Below, in pieces: positions 24,897 through 35,890 of a DNA stretch of 64,000 nucleotides (position 1 is its first letter; the number at the start of each line of letters is the position of its first letter). The DNA is from Mixophyes australis (taxonomy: Eukaryota; Chordata; Amphibia; Anura; Limnodynastidae). Both the position numbers and the translations under genes were made by a program. The stretch lies in NCBI GenBank assembly GCA_036250195.1, contig JAVHZZ010000003.1, positions 296,947,565 through 297,011,564 of the forward strand, in the 5' to 3' direction. The notes under the pieces were generated by a model that saw only the letters and a list, made by a program, of their open reading frames with translations, was not told the DNA's origin and searched no databases.

Positions 24897-25433
24897 GAAC
24901 ACACGCCGAACTCTCGGGTTCACTGCCCGAGGTCCGGTGCACTTACCTGTTCCCCCCTCCCTGCTCTGTGGGCTGGTCCCGGCGGTTCTGCGCATGCACC
25001 GAACCACTCTGCATTGTTAAGCCCTGTGCCAGTTCTTTGTGTTACTTTGCTCCGCATTGCTTTGCATTAGGACTGGTTTTCCTAACCTCTCAGCTCCAAA
25101 GATTTTTCTTGTGTCAGCCTGCAGATCATCTCTGTTTGTAACCATCTACACTTCCTTGGTGGTAACTGTACATAGACTATTGCACCTCGTGCTTCCCCTG
25201 TAGCATTCACCATTACCCTTTCAGCCTATCTACCAGCATATCTTCTCAGTTCAGATCTCCAGGCTCTCCCTTAAAGGCCGCGACCTGCAGTACAGCGGCA
25301 GCAAATTCCATATCTCCTTGCGGAGATCCCTGGCAAAGACCACCTGTGCTGTTAGACTCCGCGCCTCTAGAAGGAGTAGTGTCAAACCCGACAGATCCCA
25401 AGGATCCAACAAGAGTCCCAGTTGACCGTGATA
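24897..25433 (-). mobile_element. Non-coding LTR-like insertion, TSD tttgc
   Basis: 537 bp. The left end gaacacacgcc is like the tatcacacgcc of the 33972 copy, and the right end is ccgtgata. tttgc flanks it at 24892-24896 and 25434-25438. Inside are the family text caaattccatatctccttgcg, the cgcgcctctag segment and tctgcgcatgcacc. The frames at 24803-25141 and 25251-25502 run through it and are not genes. Confidence 0.65.
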
Positions 25434-25438
25434 TTTGC

Positions 25439-26740
25439 ACAAAATTGCATTGTATTCGCACCATATTTTTTCTTCATAATATGGCTGATCCTTAAGACTC
25501 ATTAACAGATGATAAATTTTTCATCCTTGACAACGTCTTCCCCCATTAATGTGGCCCTATGCTGTGTATGCAGGGATCCCATTTTACTGCGGCTCCAACC
25601 AGACTAGTCCAATGGGTAGGCTTGTAGTGTAAATGCCGCCAAAAACGTGTACTACAATTTTGCTACGAAAACATCAATACAAGCAAATTGACGGTGTAAG
25701 TCTGCAGGAACTGAACACTCCAACGATCCTATTGCTTCAATGACAAACCCTAATTAAAACTGCTACTAAAATACACAGTGCTTATTCTAATCTGCAGTCT
25801 ATTAGTATGATGCAACTTATACACTTAACAAACACATGCACACCTCAAGCCTGAACACACACTTTTTCCTGTTGCTGGGAATTTAACTTTACACATTTAC
25901 TATGATTCAAAAAAATGCTATATTACAGAATAGTAACAATAAGTTTCAAAATGCTGAATTATAAATCCCAAAATGCACCGGGACCATGTACATTTACCTT
26001 AGTCCCGTGATTCAATTCAGCACCTCACTCACAAAGCAGAAAATGTGATTTTACAACACCATGTAATTTTGTTGAAAACCTAAATCACCTAAAGTCTGTG
26101 AGTAGATAAGCGTGAAGTCCAAAAGCTTCAGAACCCCCAAACTGTTAAAGCAAAATAATCCTCTATCTGGTCCAATCAACGTGTTTCCAAAACACAAATT
26201 TATACTTGCAAGTAAATAGTTTAAAGTACCGCTAACACAGACACATGCGCAGCTAGTACCAGCATGTAGCTTCAATCCAAAATGTTTACAGTACATTAAA
26301 CACAGTGGGCTTTTATATAGTAAATACAAAGAAAATAGTAAGGTCATAGGTGATTTTTCCAGGGGTCAGGACGTCACAAGAACTTCATGTCTCAAGTCTC
26401 TCTTTATGTTCTTAGATTACAGTTGGCACTCCTAGAATTCCTTTGTCCATGCCTTCAGGCTCCCACCATTGAAGTGTTCAAACACACTGGCACAACATGC
26501 ACTTTACTACTGTATTATTGACTAATATTAAATTAGTTTAACTAAACATTGTAACAAAGAAACAGCTGGGAACAGTAATATTGGTTGCAGAAATTGAACT
26601 TTGTTTCTTAGTCATTTGAAAGCAAAGAGGAAGCACTTTCCCTAGACCTTTTAGCCCTTTTTAATACCCAAGACCAGCACTGACCTCTCATGAGCTATTT
26701 ATCTTAGTTCAACTGCTGGACCCAGAGAGTTATACTGTCA
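25439..26740. other. Possible 5' part of the retrovirus, no gene readable
   Basis: Just right of the insertion, a minus-strand frame (25502-25440) may be gag-leader sequence. From 25600 to 26740 I see no protein, no convincing primer-binding site and no repeat of the region at 16.4-17.3 kb, so LTRs are not called. Confidence 0.3.
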
Positions 26741-26744
26741 CCAC

Positions 26745-27260
26745 TGTTTATAAAAATCATTGGTCTGTTTGTTTGTTTGTCTGTCCGGTTATGCATTCAG
26801 ATACCCCTGCACTGATTGGGATGAAACCAATGCAAGATGGTCCAGTTGGATCCTGGTCAGGTTTTAGGTGTGTTTGGGTCCCGGTCGGACCGCCCTTTGC
26901 TGTACGAGCAGAACTTTGACCCTGGGAGCCTGTTCTGAGCCTTCCACTGGATGGATTTGGACAAAAACTTCACAGAGTGGTAACATTGGATCGCAGAAGA
27001 CATAGTAGGGAGTTGAGGTCCCAGACAGACCTCTCGTTTGTGTATGCTGGACAGAACTTTGACCTGGGAAGCCTGTTCTGGCTCTTCCAGTGGATAGATT
27101 TGGATGAAAATTTCACAGGGGGTGGCAATTGGTCTGGGATGCCTAATGGAGTGGCTGGAGTCCTGGTTAGGCCTCCAGTTTGTGTACACTGGGCAGAACT
27201 TTGACACAGAGAGTCTATCCTGGGCCTTCCACTAGATGGATTTTGATGACATCTTAGCTG
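26745..27260. repeat. Tandem repeat of about 140 bp, three units
   Basis: The segment gcagaactttgac...gcctgttctg...cttccactggatgga recurs at about 26910, 27048 and 27189, a spacing near 140 bp. It is preceded by a gtttgtttgtttgtctgtcc run and a looser first unit. Frames across it are repeat-derived. Confidence 0.8.
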
Positions 27261-29896
27261 CTAATTATTTTTAAAATGTTGACATCCAACTCATTGATAA
27301 CTTAACAACTTTATATAAAATAGTTGCGCTGTTGTATATTTATATCCCTTTCTTATCATAATAGTTATATCTATTGTCACTAACTTTAATGTGATCTACA
27401 TTTTCTAGGATTAATTCACTTTCATTGTGGTAACTTATTCATCCTTACCTCATCAAAAAGTTTTATTATTACCAGTGGATCACATTTATTATTGAAATTA
27501 GACTAATCCACAGTTTTTCCTAAAAATAGTTTTCCTTTGTATTTTGATGGTTGCAAGGTGGAAAAAGGTATGATGTCATTTATCTTAATTTCAGCCTTTA
27601 CATCACAAGCACCTGCAATTTCAATAAGGGTGTGTAGACTATAAAAAGAATATAAAAAAATATACCAAGCGCCTCAATAGTCTTGGGTTTCAAGAATCAT
27701 TCACACAAATTTATTACAAAGTTCTGCAAGAAACAAGTCTAACTTTGCATTGATACCGTTAGGCCCAGTGTACATAAGAGATATTTATTTCTCTTATACT
27801 TCACTGTCAACCACATGTGAACACAGATCCAAATTAGCATTGAAGCAGAATCATTGGTACCCATGCAGAGATGCATGGTCAGTGTACACTGGTTTTTAAG
27901 AAAATGCATTGATGCTCAATAGTGCAGCATGCACAATTTTAGTGTGTAATGTAAAGAACCATTTAGTTTCATAATATAATCTAGTACCCTAGAAATACTT
28001 TTTGAACACTCTGGTGATATTCTATAAAATGTTTGGGCAGGGCTAATTTTAAAATAACCAGTTTTAATAATTATAATATATATTTTTTATCACTCTTGGA
28101 TTGCAGATAATTGGATGATTATGGTAGATTGCTCCCTAGTTACAAATGTATTAAAATGTATCATATTTGTAATATATGGGCACTCTTAACAGCATAAATA
28201 TCTTCCAATTCAGGTTAAAGAGGAAATCTCATTAATTTATCTTAATGTATGTGGGCAGTTTTCTTAGATATTCTTTACTGCTACAAAATCACAGTCATGT
28301 AAATTCATAACAGATTAATACACATTTTAAGTATCAGTTGGTATTTAACAAGGCAAGGTAGGAAGAAATGGGTGACAATAAACTGTGAAGGGAAGGTAAT
28401 TCATTAGATGAGGTGTAGGAAAATAAATGGATGTGGATTAAGGAGAGTTGGCTAAATTGAAAATATTAGCAGGGAAGATATTGGATAACAGCTCTGGCAC
28501 AACTGTGGGCAAAGTAAAGCTATCCCGGATAGATGCTGAGTAAAAAGTAAAGCATAGCAGGGTCTTTATTAGAAAAAAATCCTAAAGAGGTTAGCAATCA
28601 AATAAGCTCTTTCCCCTGATAAGTGTTAAGAAGTACCTTGTACATTGGTGTATCTTTGAAAATAATTCAAGAGGATCAGATAAGCCTAAAACAGCGAGCA
28701 CAATTTTTGGTCTGAGGACTGCAGTGGGAAATAGTGCTCATTTCTAGGGCTGCAACAAGTCTTAACTTTCTTAAACAAGTAAAATATGTAGAACTTACTA
28801 CAGGAAAAGAGGAACTCTGTCAATCTGCCATAAGTAACATTGAAAAAAAATTCTCATTGTGATAGAAGTGTCTGAACCACCTCAAAGCCCCCACTAAAGA
28901 CCATCCCATATAGTGAGTGTGGTTACATCATATAGAGACCAAATTCTGCCCCGAACACCTTTTTTCCTTGACTCTCTGTAACAACATATCTTCCGCTTTG
29001 CCCTCTGCAGCAATACATCCTACTCTCTTCCCATGGTAACAACACATCCAATCCTCTCTCCATAGAGCAACACTGATTCCTCTCTAGATTCTGAAGAAAC
29101 ACAATCATATATCCCCCTGTAGCAATACACAAACATATCCTTCTTTCCCCCAGAGGAACACACTATTCTGCATATTTCTTACTTGTCCTCCTGAGCAACT
29201 GCTGGTACTTATTTTCTTTCATGAGACTTTACTCCTCAGCAATACAGGGACGATCTGGCCGCAAATTAAGAGTGAAGTTCATTCATTCTTTTTAATTTGC
29301 TCTTAGATTGACCTCACTAATGAATGCCAGGTCTCATTATGGTTGTGGGAGTGGATTTTCACAGCTAGAGTTGGACCCAGTACAATGTGGGACAGATACA
29401 GAAAGACCTTGGATGCTGAAATACTGCAGTAGCATATCTGTCTTCGTTGGTTCTGTATCGGTCCTGCTTCCCATGGGCCGCAAAATATGGCCTTGGGGAC
29501 GAATGTCTGGTCTAAAACCATCAATATAACAATCTTGTACTGATATAAAGGTTTCTTCCATTGACATAAAGAAAGCTCAACTCAATCTGAAAGCTGCTGG
29601 CCAATGAAGTGAGATAAGGGCCTCCCGGAAGAAATGGGTCTTCCTCACAAATGTGGAGAGGAGTACCAATTGCTTTGTTACATATGCAACATGTATTTGG
29701 AAGTGCAGGATTAGATGAAGCTGAATAGACAATCTGGGTCTCTACTACCCAATTACCAGAAGATCAGGTGTGAGTCATTTTGAAGATCTTGGACTAATGG
29801 GCTTCAGATAATTTGCTGCCTAACTCTCTAACCCAGGCCTTCATAAAACATGGGGGAGTTGTGAAGCTGGCTTCAGCCTGAATTCTGTATATTAAT
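27261..29896. other. No recognisable gene
   Basis: AT-rich sequence. 28950-29170 contains a loose repeated pattern (gcaatacatcc, gcaacactgattcc, gaggaacacactattc) spaced about 35-50 bp. The frames at 28923, 29303 and 29308 show no family motif. Confidence 0.45.
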
Positions 29897-29904
29897 GAGA
29901 TAGA

Positions 29905-30089
29905 CCAGGGGTGGGCAAACCAGTCCTCAAGGGCCATATAACAGTTCATGTTTTTAGGATTTCTGTCTGTAGAAACAGCTGGGATAATTACTGACCCAGC
30001 CAAATAGATTAACTCAGCTGTGCATGATTAAAGAAATCCTAAAAACATGAACTGTTATATGGCCCTTGAGGACTGGTTTGCCCACACCT
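29905..30089. mobile_element. Short hAT-type MITE, TSD gagataga
   Basis: 185 bp. About 55 bp at each end are inverted copies (gggcaaaccagtcctcaagg; aacagttcatgttttta). The 8-bp duplication gagataga lies at 29897-29904 and 30090-30097. An 8-bp duplication is typical of hAT transposons. Confidence 0.9.
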
Positions 30090-30307
30090 GAGATAGAATG
30101 TTGTTCACATAATGAGTGAATTTCTGCCCTACTTACAGGATTTGCAGCAATCCACTGGGAGACCTGTTTAAAGTTTGACTGATGCAAACCCAGTTGAAAC
30201 TTTGTGTGCTATAATTCACCTCCATTGTAATGTATGGGAAATTTGATTCTCAATAACTATCCTGGGTTGCTTTCCTGTGGTTCAAGTCCAACCCAAGACC
30301 ATGTTGA

Positions 30308-30562
30308 GTAATCAACATTTATTTATACCAGTGTTTCTCAACTCCAGTCCTCAGGACCCCTAACAGTGCATGTTTTCCATATCTCCTTGCTTAAGCACAG
30401 GTGTATTCATTACGGACTGACACATTCTAACCGATCCACAGGTGGTATAATTATTTCCCTTGTCAACTGGAAAGCATGCACTGTTAGGAGTCCTGAGGAC
30501 TGGAGTTGAGAAACACTGATTTATACAGAGTCAGCAAATTCCGTAGCACTTTAATACAGCTT
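30308..30562 (-). repeat. L2-type 3' tail fragment, split by a hAT MITE
   Basis: With the MITE removed, tttatttatac joins agagtcagcaaattccgtagcacttta, the common 3' tail of L2-like elements as also seen (in variant form) at 21290-21340 and 46255-46300. Confidence 0.55.
30329..30518. mobile_element. Short hAT-type MITE, TSD atttatac
   Basis: 190 bp. The ends cagtgtttctcaactccagt and actggagttgagaaacactg are inverted repeats. The 8-bp duplication atttatac lies at 30321-30328 and 30519-30526. It sits inside an L2-type tail (next entry). Confidence 0.93.
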
Positions 30563-30904
30563 TCTAGCAAGTAGCGAGGTCTCCTTCAGTAAAGGACACA
30601 AAATGTTGGATTTCGTTTTGGAAAGCATATGAATAGTCAGTGTTTGCAGCAGAAACAACAATCTCAGAAGTACATACATTTTGATTGCTTATTCTACCGA
30701 TCCATGAGCATTGTAGGTAACTCCAGTGGGTAAATGTATTAACTTACTGCATTTTTTTGCCTTTAAAGCCATTACCACTTTAAATTTTCACTGCAAAATC
30801 AGATGGTAACACATTTACCCCAGGACATTTTGTATCTTTATTTTGGGAAGTAGAACAAAATTTAGTTGATATAGTAAGGTGTAATACTTAGATAATGTGG
30901 TCTC

Positions 30905-31385
30905 CATGTTAGGACTCTGCCTGTATTTTGTATGTAGTTGCAGTACCTCAATTCCACCAGAGGTGCTGCTGTTTGCCCCTGAATTTTGCACCTCTCCTGT
31001 AAGAGTTAATCTCCTTACCCAATGAATACCAGCACCTCTCTCACAACTGCCTCAATCCGTGTTTTGCTTTACTGACGTTTGATCTCCCGTTGTGACCCTC
31101 TGCCTGATTACCGGACGCTGCTTGTTTGTCTGTTGCCCTGACCTCTGCCTGATTACCAGATCCTGCTTGAACTCTTGTTGTCCTGACCTCTGCCTGGTCA
31201 TTGGACTCAGCTAGTCTGTCTGCTTCCCTGGACTGCCTTGTGCCTCTGGCAATCTGGAATCCTAATCCCTGCCTCCTTAGTCTGGAGCCTTGTGCCTCCT
31301 GGCAATTGGGTAACTCAATATACTTGTTCCTGCATTTAACCTATTGCTAGGACTTGCACACAAAATAATTGTTGACAGTGGGACA
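30905..31385 (-). repeat. LTR-like non-coding repeat with tandem units
   Basis: Carries units of about 60 bp built on ctgcctgattacc...tgcttg...tgttgccctgacctc, at least three between 31090 and 31250. It ends near ttgttgacag. It resembles the non-coding insertions elsewhere in the window, but no duplication was found. Confidence 0.45.
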
Positions 31386-31589
31386 GTTATCAAGTACCAT
31401 TCAAGATAGAGACTGATTCGGACAAAGAACTTCTTATCTGGGCAGAAGGGGTTTTGTATAGAGCAAAGATTCTATGTAGGCACCTGGGACAAGAGTTAAT
31501 TGTTTTAACATGGCTGACCTATAGTTAGATTTTTTGTTTGTCCAGCCGCTTCTTGATAGGCTTCTCACAATGGTGTCCGCTCAGAGGCT

Positions 31590-32185
31590 TCTCACAATTT
31601 TGCCTAAGAACCCAGCCATAAATAAAGAATAGTACCAAAACATCCTCCAAGAGCAACTTCTCCCAATCATCCAAGAACAGTTTGGTGACTAACAATGCCT
31701 TATCCAGCATGATGGAGCACCTCGCCATAAGGCAAACGTGATAACTAAATGGCTCTGGGATCAAAACATTGAAAATTTGGGTCCATGACCAGGAAACTCC
31801 ATAGACCTTAATTCCATTGAGAACTTGTCAATCCACAAGAGGCGTGTGGACAAACAAAAACCAACAAATTCTGACAAACGCCAAGCATTGATTAGGTAAG
31901 AATGGTTGGCCATCTGTCAGTATGTGGTCCAGAAGTTGATTGACAGCGCGCCAGGGCGAAATGCAGAGGTCTTCAAAAAGAAGGGTCAACACTGCAAATA
32001 TTGACTCTTTGCATAAACTTAATATAATTGTCAATAAAAGCCTTTGACACGTATGAAATGCTTGTAATTCTGTTTAAGTATACCATAACAACATCTGACA
32101 AAAAAAGGTCTAAAACCACTGAAGCAGCAAACTTTGTGAAAACCAATACTGGTGTCATTCTCAAAACTTTTGGCCATCACTATGT
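31590..32185 (+). pseudogene. Tc1-like transposase, C-terminal part, broken
   Basis: Plus-strand remnant of a Tc1/mariner DDE transposase. About 31695 reads IQHDGAPRHKANVITKWLW, containing the second catalytic aspartate. About 31790-31815 reads PGNSIDLNSIENL, with the third acidic residue (glutamate) of the DD34E triad. About 31850-31990 reads KRRVDKQKPTNSDK and LIDSAPGRNAEV, then GQHCKY at the C-terminus. Stops and a missing tryptophan region interrupt it, and the N-terminal DNA-binding half is absent. Its right end (gaatgacaccagtattgg in reverse, to tggccatcac near 32182) looks like the terminal inverted repeat. It is dead. Confidence 0.82.
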
Positions 32186-32320
32186 TTTTTGATTGTGGGA
32201 AGAAACCCATGCAAACACGAGAACATACAAGCTCCACACAAATAAGGCCATGCTTGGGAATTGAACTCATGCTGTAAGGCAGAGGTGCTAGCTATTAAAC
32301 CACCGTGCTGCTCATAAAGC
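32186..32320 (-). repeat. L2/SINE-type interspersed repeat fragment
   Basis: gtgggaagaaacccatgcaa ... ataaggccatgcttgggaat ... ccaccgtgctgc matches the 46230-46495 repeat. The exact family name is not certain. Confidence 0.6.
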
Positions 32321-33240
32321 AGTTATTTGTACTTGCCCTGAGCCACCCTGATAGGCATATATGTGTACTGTACTTAGGCTATGTTAGACTACCTCTCCCT
32401 GTTGAAACGCTTCTCAAGGCACAAGCAGGCGCAAGTGGCAGATGGGAACAAAATTGCATATATGCATATGCGCGAGTCTTGTTTTGTGGGCATTCGCAAT
32501 ACACATTTACAGATAAAAAAGGCGTATGTCTAACGTTGGGGGATTTTTCTCTGTGGTTGTTCTTTTCCAGATAACCCCACCCTTTCAAGCCCCTGCTATG
32601 AACCTATAAATTAATTGAGCAACTTCCACTTCTGTATTGTATGTCCAACGCTGTATCTGGCCCTAAGGGAGAAGGAATTGTTGAAAATTTCATTGCGTGT
32701 TGAAGGAGCAAGATATGTTTGTCCTTTTTAAACTCTGCCAGATTTGCGTATAGTGTCACTTAATTCTACTCTTGAAAAGTTTGTTGCAGCAGTTCCTGTC
32801 TCTCATCTGAAATCCTTGTGAAACCTACGTACCATAAATACGTCATATGTCTTTACTGTGGAAGGTTTGTTTGCAAGTTATAAAGTATGCAACAGGATTG
32901 TAAATCTTTCGACATGTCCTTAATGCAACGTGTAAGTGGTCTCTTAGAGCCCTTACTATTTTCCCCATATTATCACTCCATTCAAAAAAGAAGTGCTTCC
33001 TCCATATTTCACAGGACATACTTGGTTCTAGCATTAAACAGTTTAAGTGCCTTAAGGGCTTCTATTGGCTCTCCAAAGGGTAACACTAAAGAGAGTGCTT
33101 GTGGTTGGTTTCTAGAGTTTTATTTTCAGTATTGTGGTTATTTTACTTTCTTCCCCTCAAAAAAGTGTACTTTTCAGGACACATTTACCTTTACTAAATA
33201 TTTGTAAGCTTCCTACGTCATTATTGGAGAGGTCCTTTGG
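32321..33240. other. No recognisable gene
   Basis: The frames at 32305-32574 and 32887-33207 lack known motifs. No repeat was recognised. Confidence 0.45.
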
Positions 33241-33246
33241 CATGCG

Positions 33247-33395
33247 TTAAAGAGATACGTACGTACGTGACGGCCGGGCAGGAAGAGGAAATGACGTCCC
33301 GGTCGTCATGGTGACGGCCGAGACGCCAGGGCGCACGGGAAGCGAGCCGCAGCGGCTGTGAGTACCGCCGCGGCTCGTGACACTTACCCCTTGAA
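33247..33395 (-). repeat. CpG-rich block, possibly an LTR-like repeat end
   Basis: Unusually CpG-rich (ccgagacgccagggcgcacg, ccgcagcggctgtgagtacc, ccgcggctcgtgacac) in AT-rich surroundings. Read in reverse it begins gtgtcacgagccgcgg, like the TGTCAC end of the non-coding insertions. It does not look like a gene promoter, since no gene is next to it. Confidence 0.4.
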
Positions 33396-33489
33396 ATTCC
33401 CTGGTTGCCACCCTTGAGGAAACACTGAAGGAATCTAGGGTAGGGTCCAATATCCAGTTCACATCACCACCTAGATCCAAAATGCCCTC

Positions 33490-33870
33490 CTGTATTATCC
33501 GTCACTGTTCCCTCAACATGGTAAGAAATCTGGGTTGATGCTGGTTAGGAGCATGGAGAATAACAAATGTGAACATTTGATCTTTCCCTGCACCAGTTAA
33601 TAACACCCATTCCTTACCGAATGGTAGATCACATCAGTTAGAATGAGATGTAAAAGATTGGCAACATCCTTTCTTTTCACCTCAGGATCATTGCTGTAGA
33701 ATGCCACAGGTTACTGATGATTCTTAAAGTTAAAACACTTGTTTAAAAGGGTTTCCTGGAGGACAGCATCAACCTTGACTATGTTCAATGCATGTAAAAC
33801 CTGCAATCTTATTTTGGGAGTGCCTAGGCTTTTGACATTTGCGGATCATAATCTAAGGAGGTCCTGCATG
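33490..33870 (-). pseudogene. L1-type endonuclease fragment
   Basis: On the minus strand 33850-33700 reads KIRLQVLHALNIVKVDAVLQ and QETLLNKCFN. This fits the start of an apurinic-type endonuclease of L1/Tx1-like LINEs, whose QET glutamate is catalytic. Further on, 33650-33540 gives VLVQG-like text. Stops and frameshifts are present. It faces the opposite way from the RT C-terminal fragment at 34690-35130. Confidence 0.55.
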
Positions 33871-33971
33871 TGTGACAGAAGGGGCTTTTAAAAGACACAT
33901 GGGACAGAATATTGAAGAGATTAAGTGGCTTAAGATTTTTTCAAATATTACATGCTAGTTCATCAACTACC

Positions 33972-34662
33972 TATCACACGCCAGGCCCGCCGATCACCAA
34001 GTCTGGTTCCGGTTCACTCACCCAGGGCTTTCCCCTCTGCTTTTCTCCTTGGTTGGCCTTATCTTTTATTTGGACCTGCGCATGCTCCTTATAAGGAGTC
34101 CTATTCTTTCACATTGGCTGATGCCCTCTATTGCCCAGACTACTTAAGGACTCCTGTTTCATTCATGCAGGGCCAGTTCTTTGAGTCTTTTCTTGTGTAT
34201 GTATGTGTGTACTCCTTGCTCTCTGTATTGCTCTCCTGCTCCAGTTACCATGCCGCAAAGTATCACCTGGACTTCCGTGTACCTTTGCTGCAAATCGTTA
34301 TACTTGACCCTGTTCCAGTCACCTTGCTACCCAGCTTACCTGGATTCCAGTATACATCTACTACAGACCGCTGCACCTTCTAGATCCAGTCATAGTGCTC
34401 CCAAGCCTTACTTGGACCTCCAAGTACTACTACCTCCTGCACATTACTCAGCTGTGGCACTCTCTTCATTCCTTGACTCTCCACTAGGCCTCACCTTTTA
34501 CCTACTAGGAGAACTGGGACCTGCAGTACAGAAGCAGCCAAGTCCATATCCCCTTATGGGATCACTGGTGAATACCTTCTGGGTCATTAAAGTCCATATC
34601 TTGCTGCAGGTAGCGCTAAACTAGGCAGGTCTAAGCGTCCTCTCTGACCTCAGTATGTGACA
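33972..34662 (-). mobile_element. Non-coding LTR-like insertion, near-exact 5-bp duplication
   Basis: 691 bp. The ends are tatcacacgcc and cagtatgtgaca. The flanks ctacc (33967-33971) and atacc (34663-34667) differ at one base. Inside are ggacctgcgcatgctcc, gggccagttctttgagtc and ccatatccccttatgggatc, shared with the 14840 and 24897 copies. The 143- and 147-codon frames here are not genes. Confidence 0.7.
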
Positions 34663-34679
34663 ATACCGATATAATTGAA

Positions 34680-35506
34680 ACAATACAAGTTACTTTTTTG
34701 ATGGTACAGCTGTCCTGATACTGTAAGGAAAATGAAAATTGGAACATCAAATGTTGGAGATTGGCAACCCATTTCATATATGGTGGGATTGTACACTATT
34801 AAAACCCTTCTGGGAAAATGTTATAAATCTATCTAAAATAATCCTGGGAGAAGACATGTCTAATAATCCGCTATTCTGCCTTCCAAACTGGACAGCAATA
34901 CCTATATATAAGAAAATCCCTTTAAAACACCTTTGTATGCAATACCCATATACTGGTGCTCCTCCTCTCCTCCAGCTATCGGAGAATGGTTTAATAAAAT
35001 TGACCTCTTTATGGCTATAGAGGATAATAATTCTATAACAAATGAACATTACAAGTCTTTTCAAAACACTTGGTTTCAAGATTCAAAGAATCTGCATTCA
35101 ACCGAGAATCTCCCAACCTCCCAATAATGGTTTGAAAAACTTAGACTTAGAAAATGTGCAGCTGTAATATTCATCCAAACATCACAGCTAATTGAATAAG
35201 CTCCTATGCTAATAGGGTACCGCAACATCATGGATTTCCCTTCTCAACTCTATATGGATGGAAAGGGAAATCTGCAATGTTGTGGTAACACAGAGTGCCC
35301 TTCGTGCCCATACCGTAGGAACTCTGCGCACAATTCAATATGCCCATTAGAGTCAGTTATATCAAAGTTATTTTAAATGTCAAGATTGATAAATGTTTTT
35401 GTTCTAACTTTGTACTATTAAGAACAATTATACTAATATATTGACGTTACCAAGTTTATTATTATGAAAACTAATAAATACACAAAAACAAAAAAAAAAA
35501 AAAAAG
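34680..35506 (+). pseudogene. L1-type ORF2 C-terminus with 3' UTR and poly(A)
   Basis: The end of an L1/Tx1-like LINE on the plus strand. 34739-34930 reads GNPFHIWWDCTLLKPFW and VINLSKIILG, as in the C-terminal region of L1-type ORF2 proteins. After a frameshift, about 34960-35130 reads IGEWFNKIDLFMAIEDN and the frame ends. A non-coding tail follows and ends in a run of A at 35488-35506, as expected for a retrotransposed 3' end. The upstream RT is missing or lies beyond the insertion at 33972-34662. It is dead. Confidence 0.7.
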
Positions 35507-35739
35507 TAGGTTCAACTTGGGAATGATCAACTCGGAGGTGGCTGAGAGGTGTATAGAGAAGTTGAACAAGATCATTTATAAAGTAAATAGTATTACATGA
35601 ACAGCAAATCTCACTCCTGCAAAGTGTGGGTGAGGCAGAAGGACTCATGCCCAGAATATTATCAACAGAGTAAATAGAGAAGCAGGTAGTGAGTGCCTCA
35701 TATTGTAACTTCTACAATATCTCCAGGCATAAATGTTGG

Positions 35740-35890
35740 GATGTAGTCGGAATGTCAACAATGAAAATGTTGGCATTTAGAATGTTGACCTAATGAACAT
35801 GTCGACATTATGGTGCCAACAGGATTAAAATGTCGGCATTGAGAATGTCGAATGGTTATAAATTTGATAGTCACAATGTCAACATAAAGC
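35740..35890. repeat. Degenerate repeats of a gtcgacatt-type motif
   Basis: Short motifs of the type aatgtcaaca, aatgttggcattt, catgtcgacatt, aatgtcggcattgagaat recur every 15-30 bp over about 150 bp. The type of element is unknown. Confidence 0.6.

Noticed and set aside
34181..34624. 147-codon open frame, plus strand
   Set aside because: Inside non-coding insertion 33972-34662; chance frame in C/T-rich DNA.
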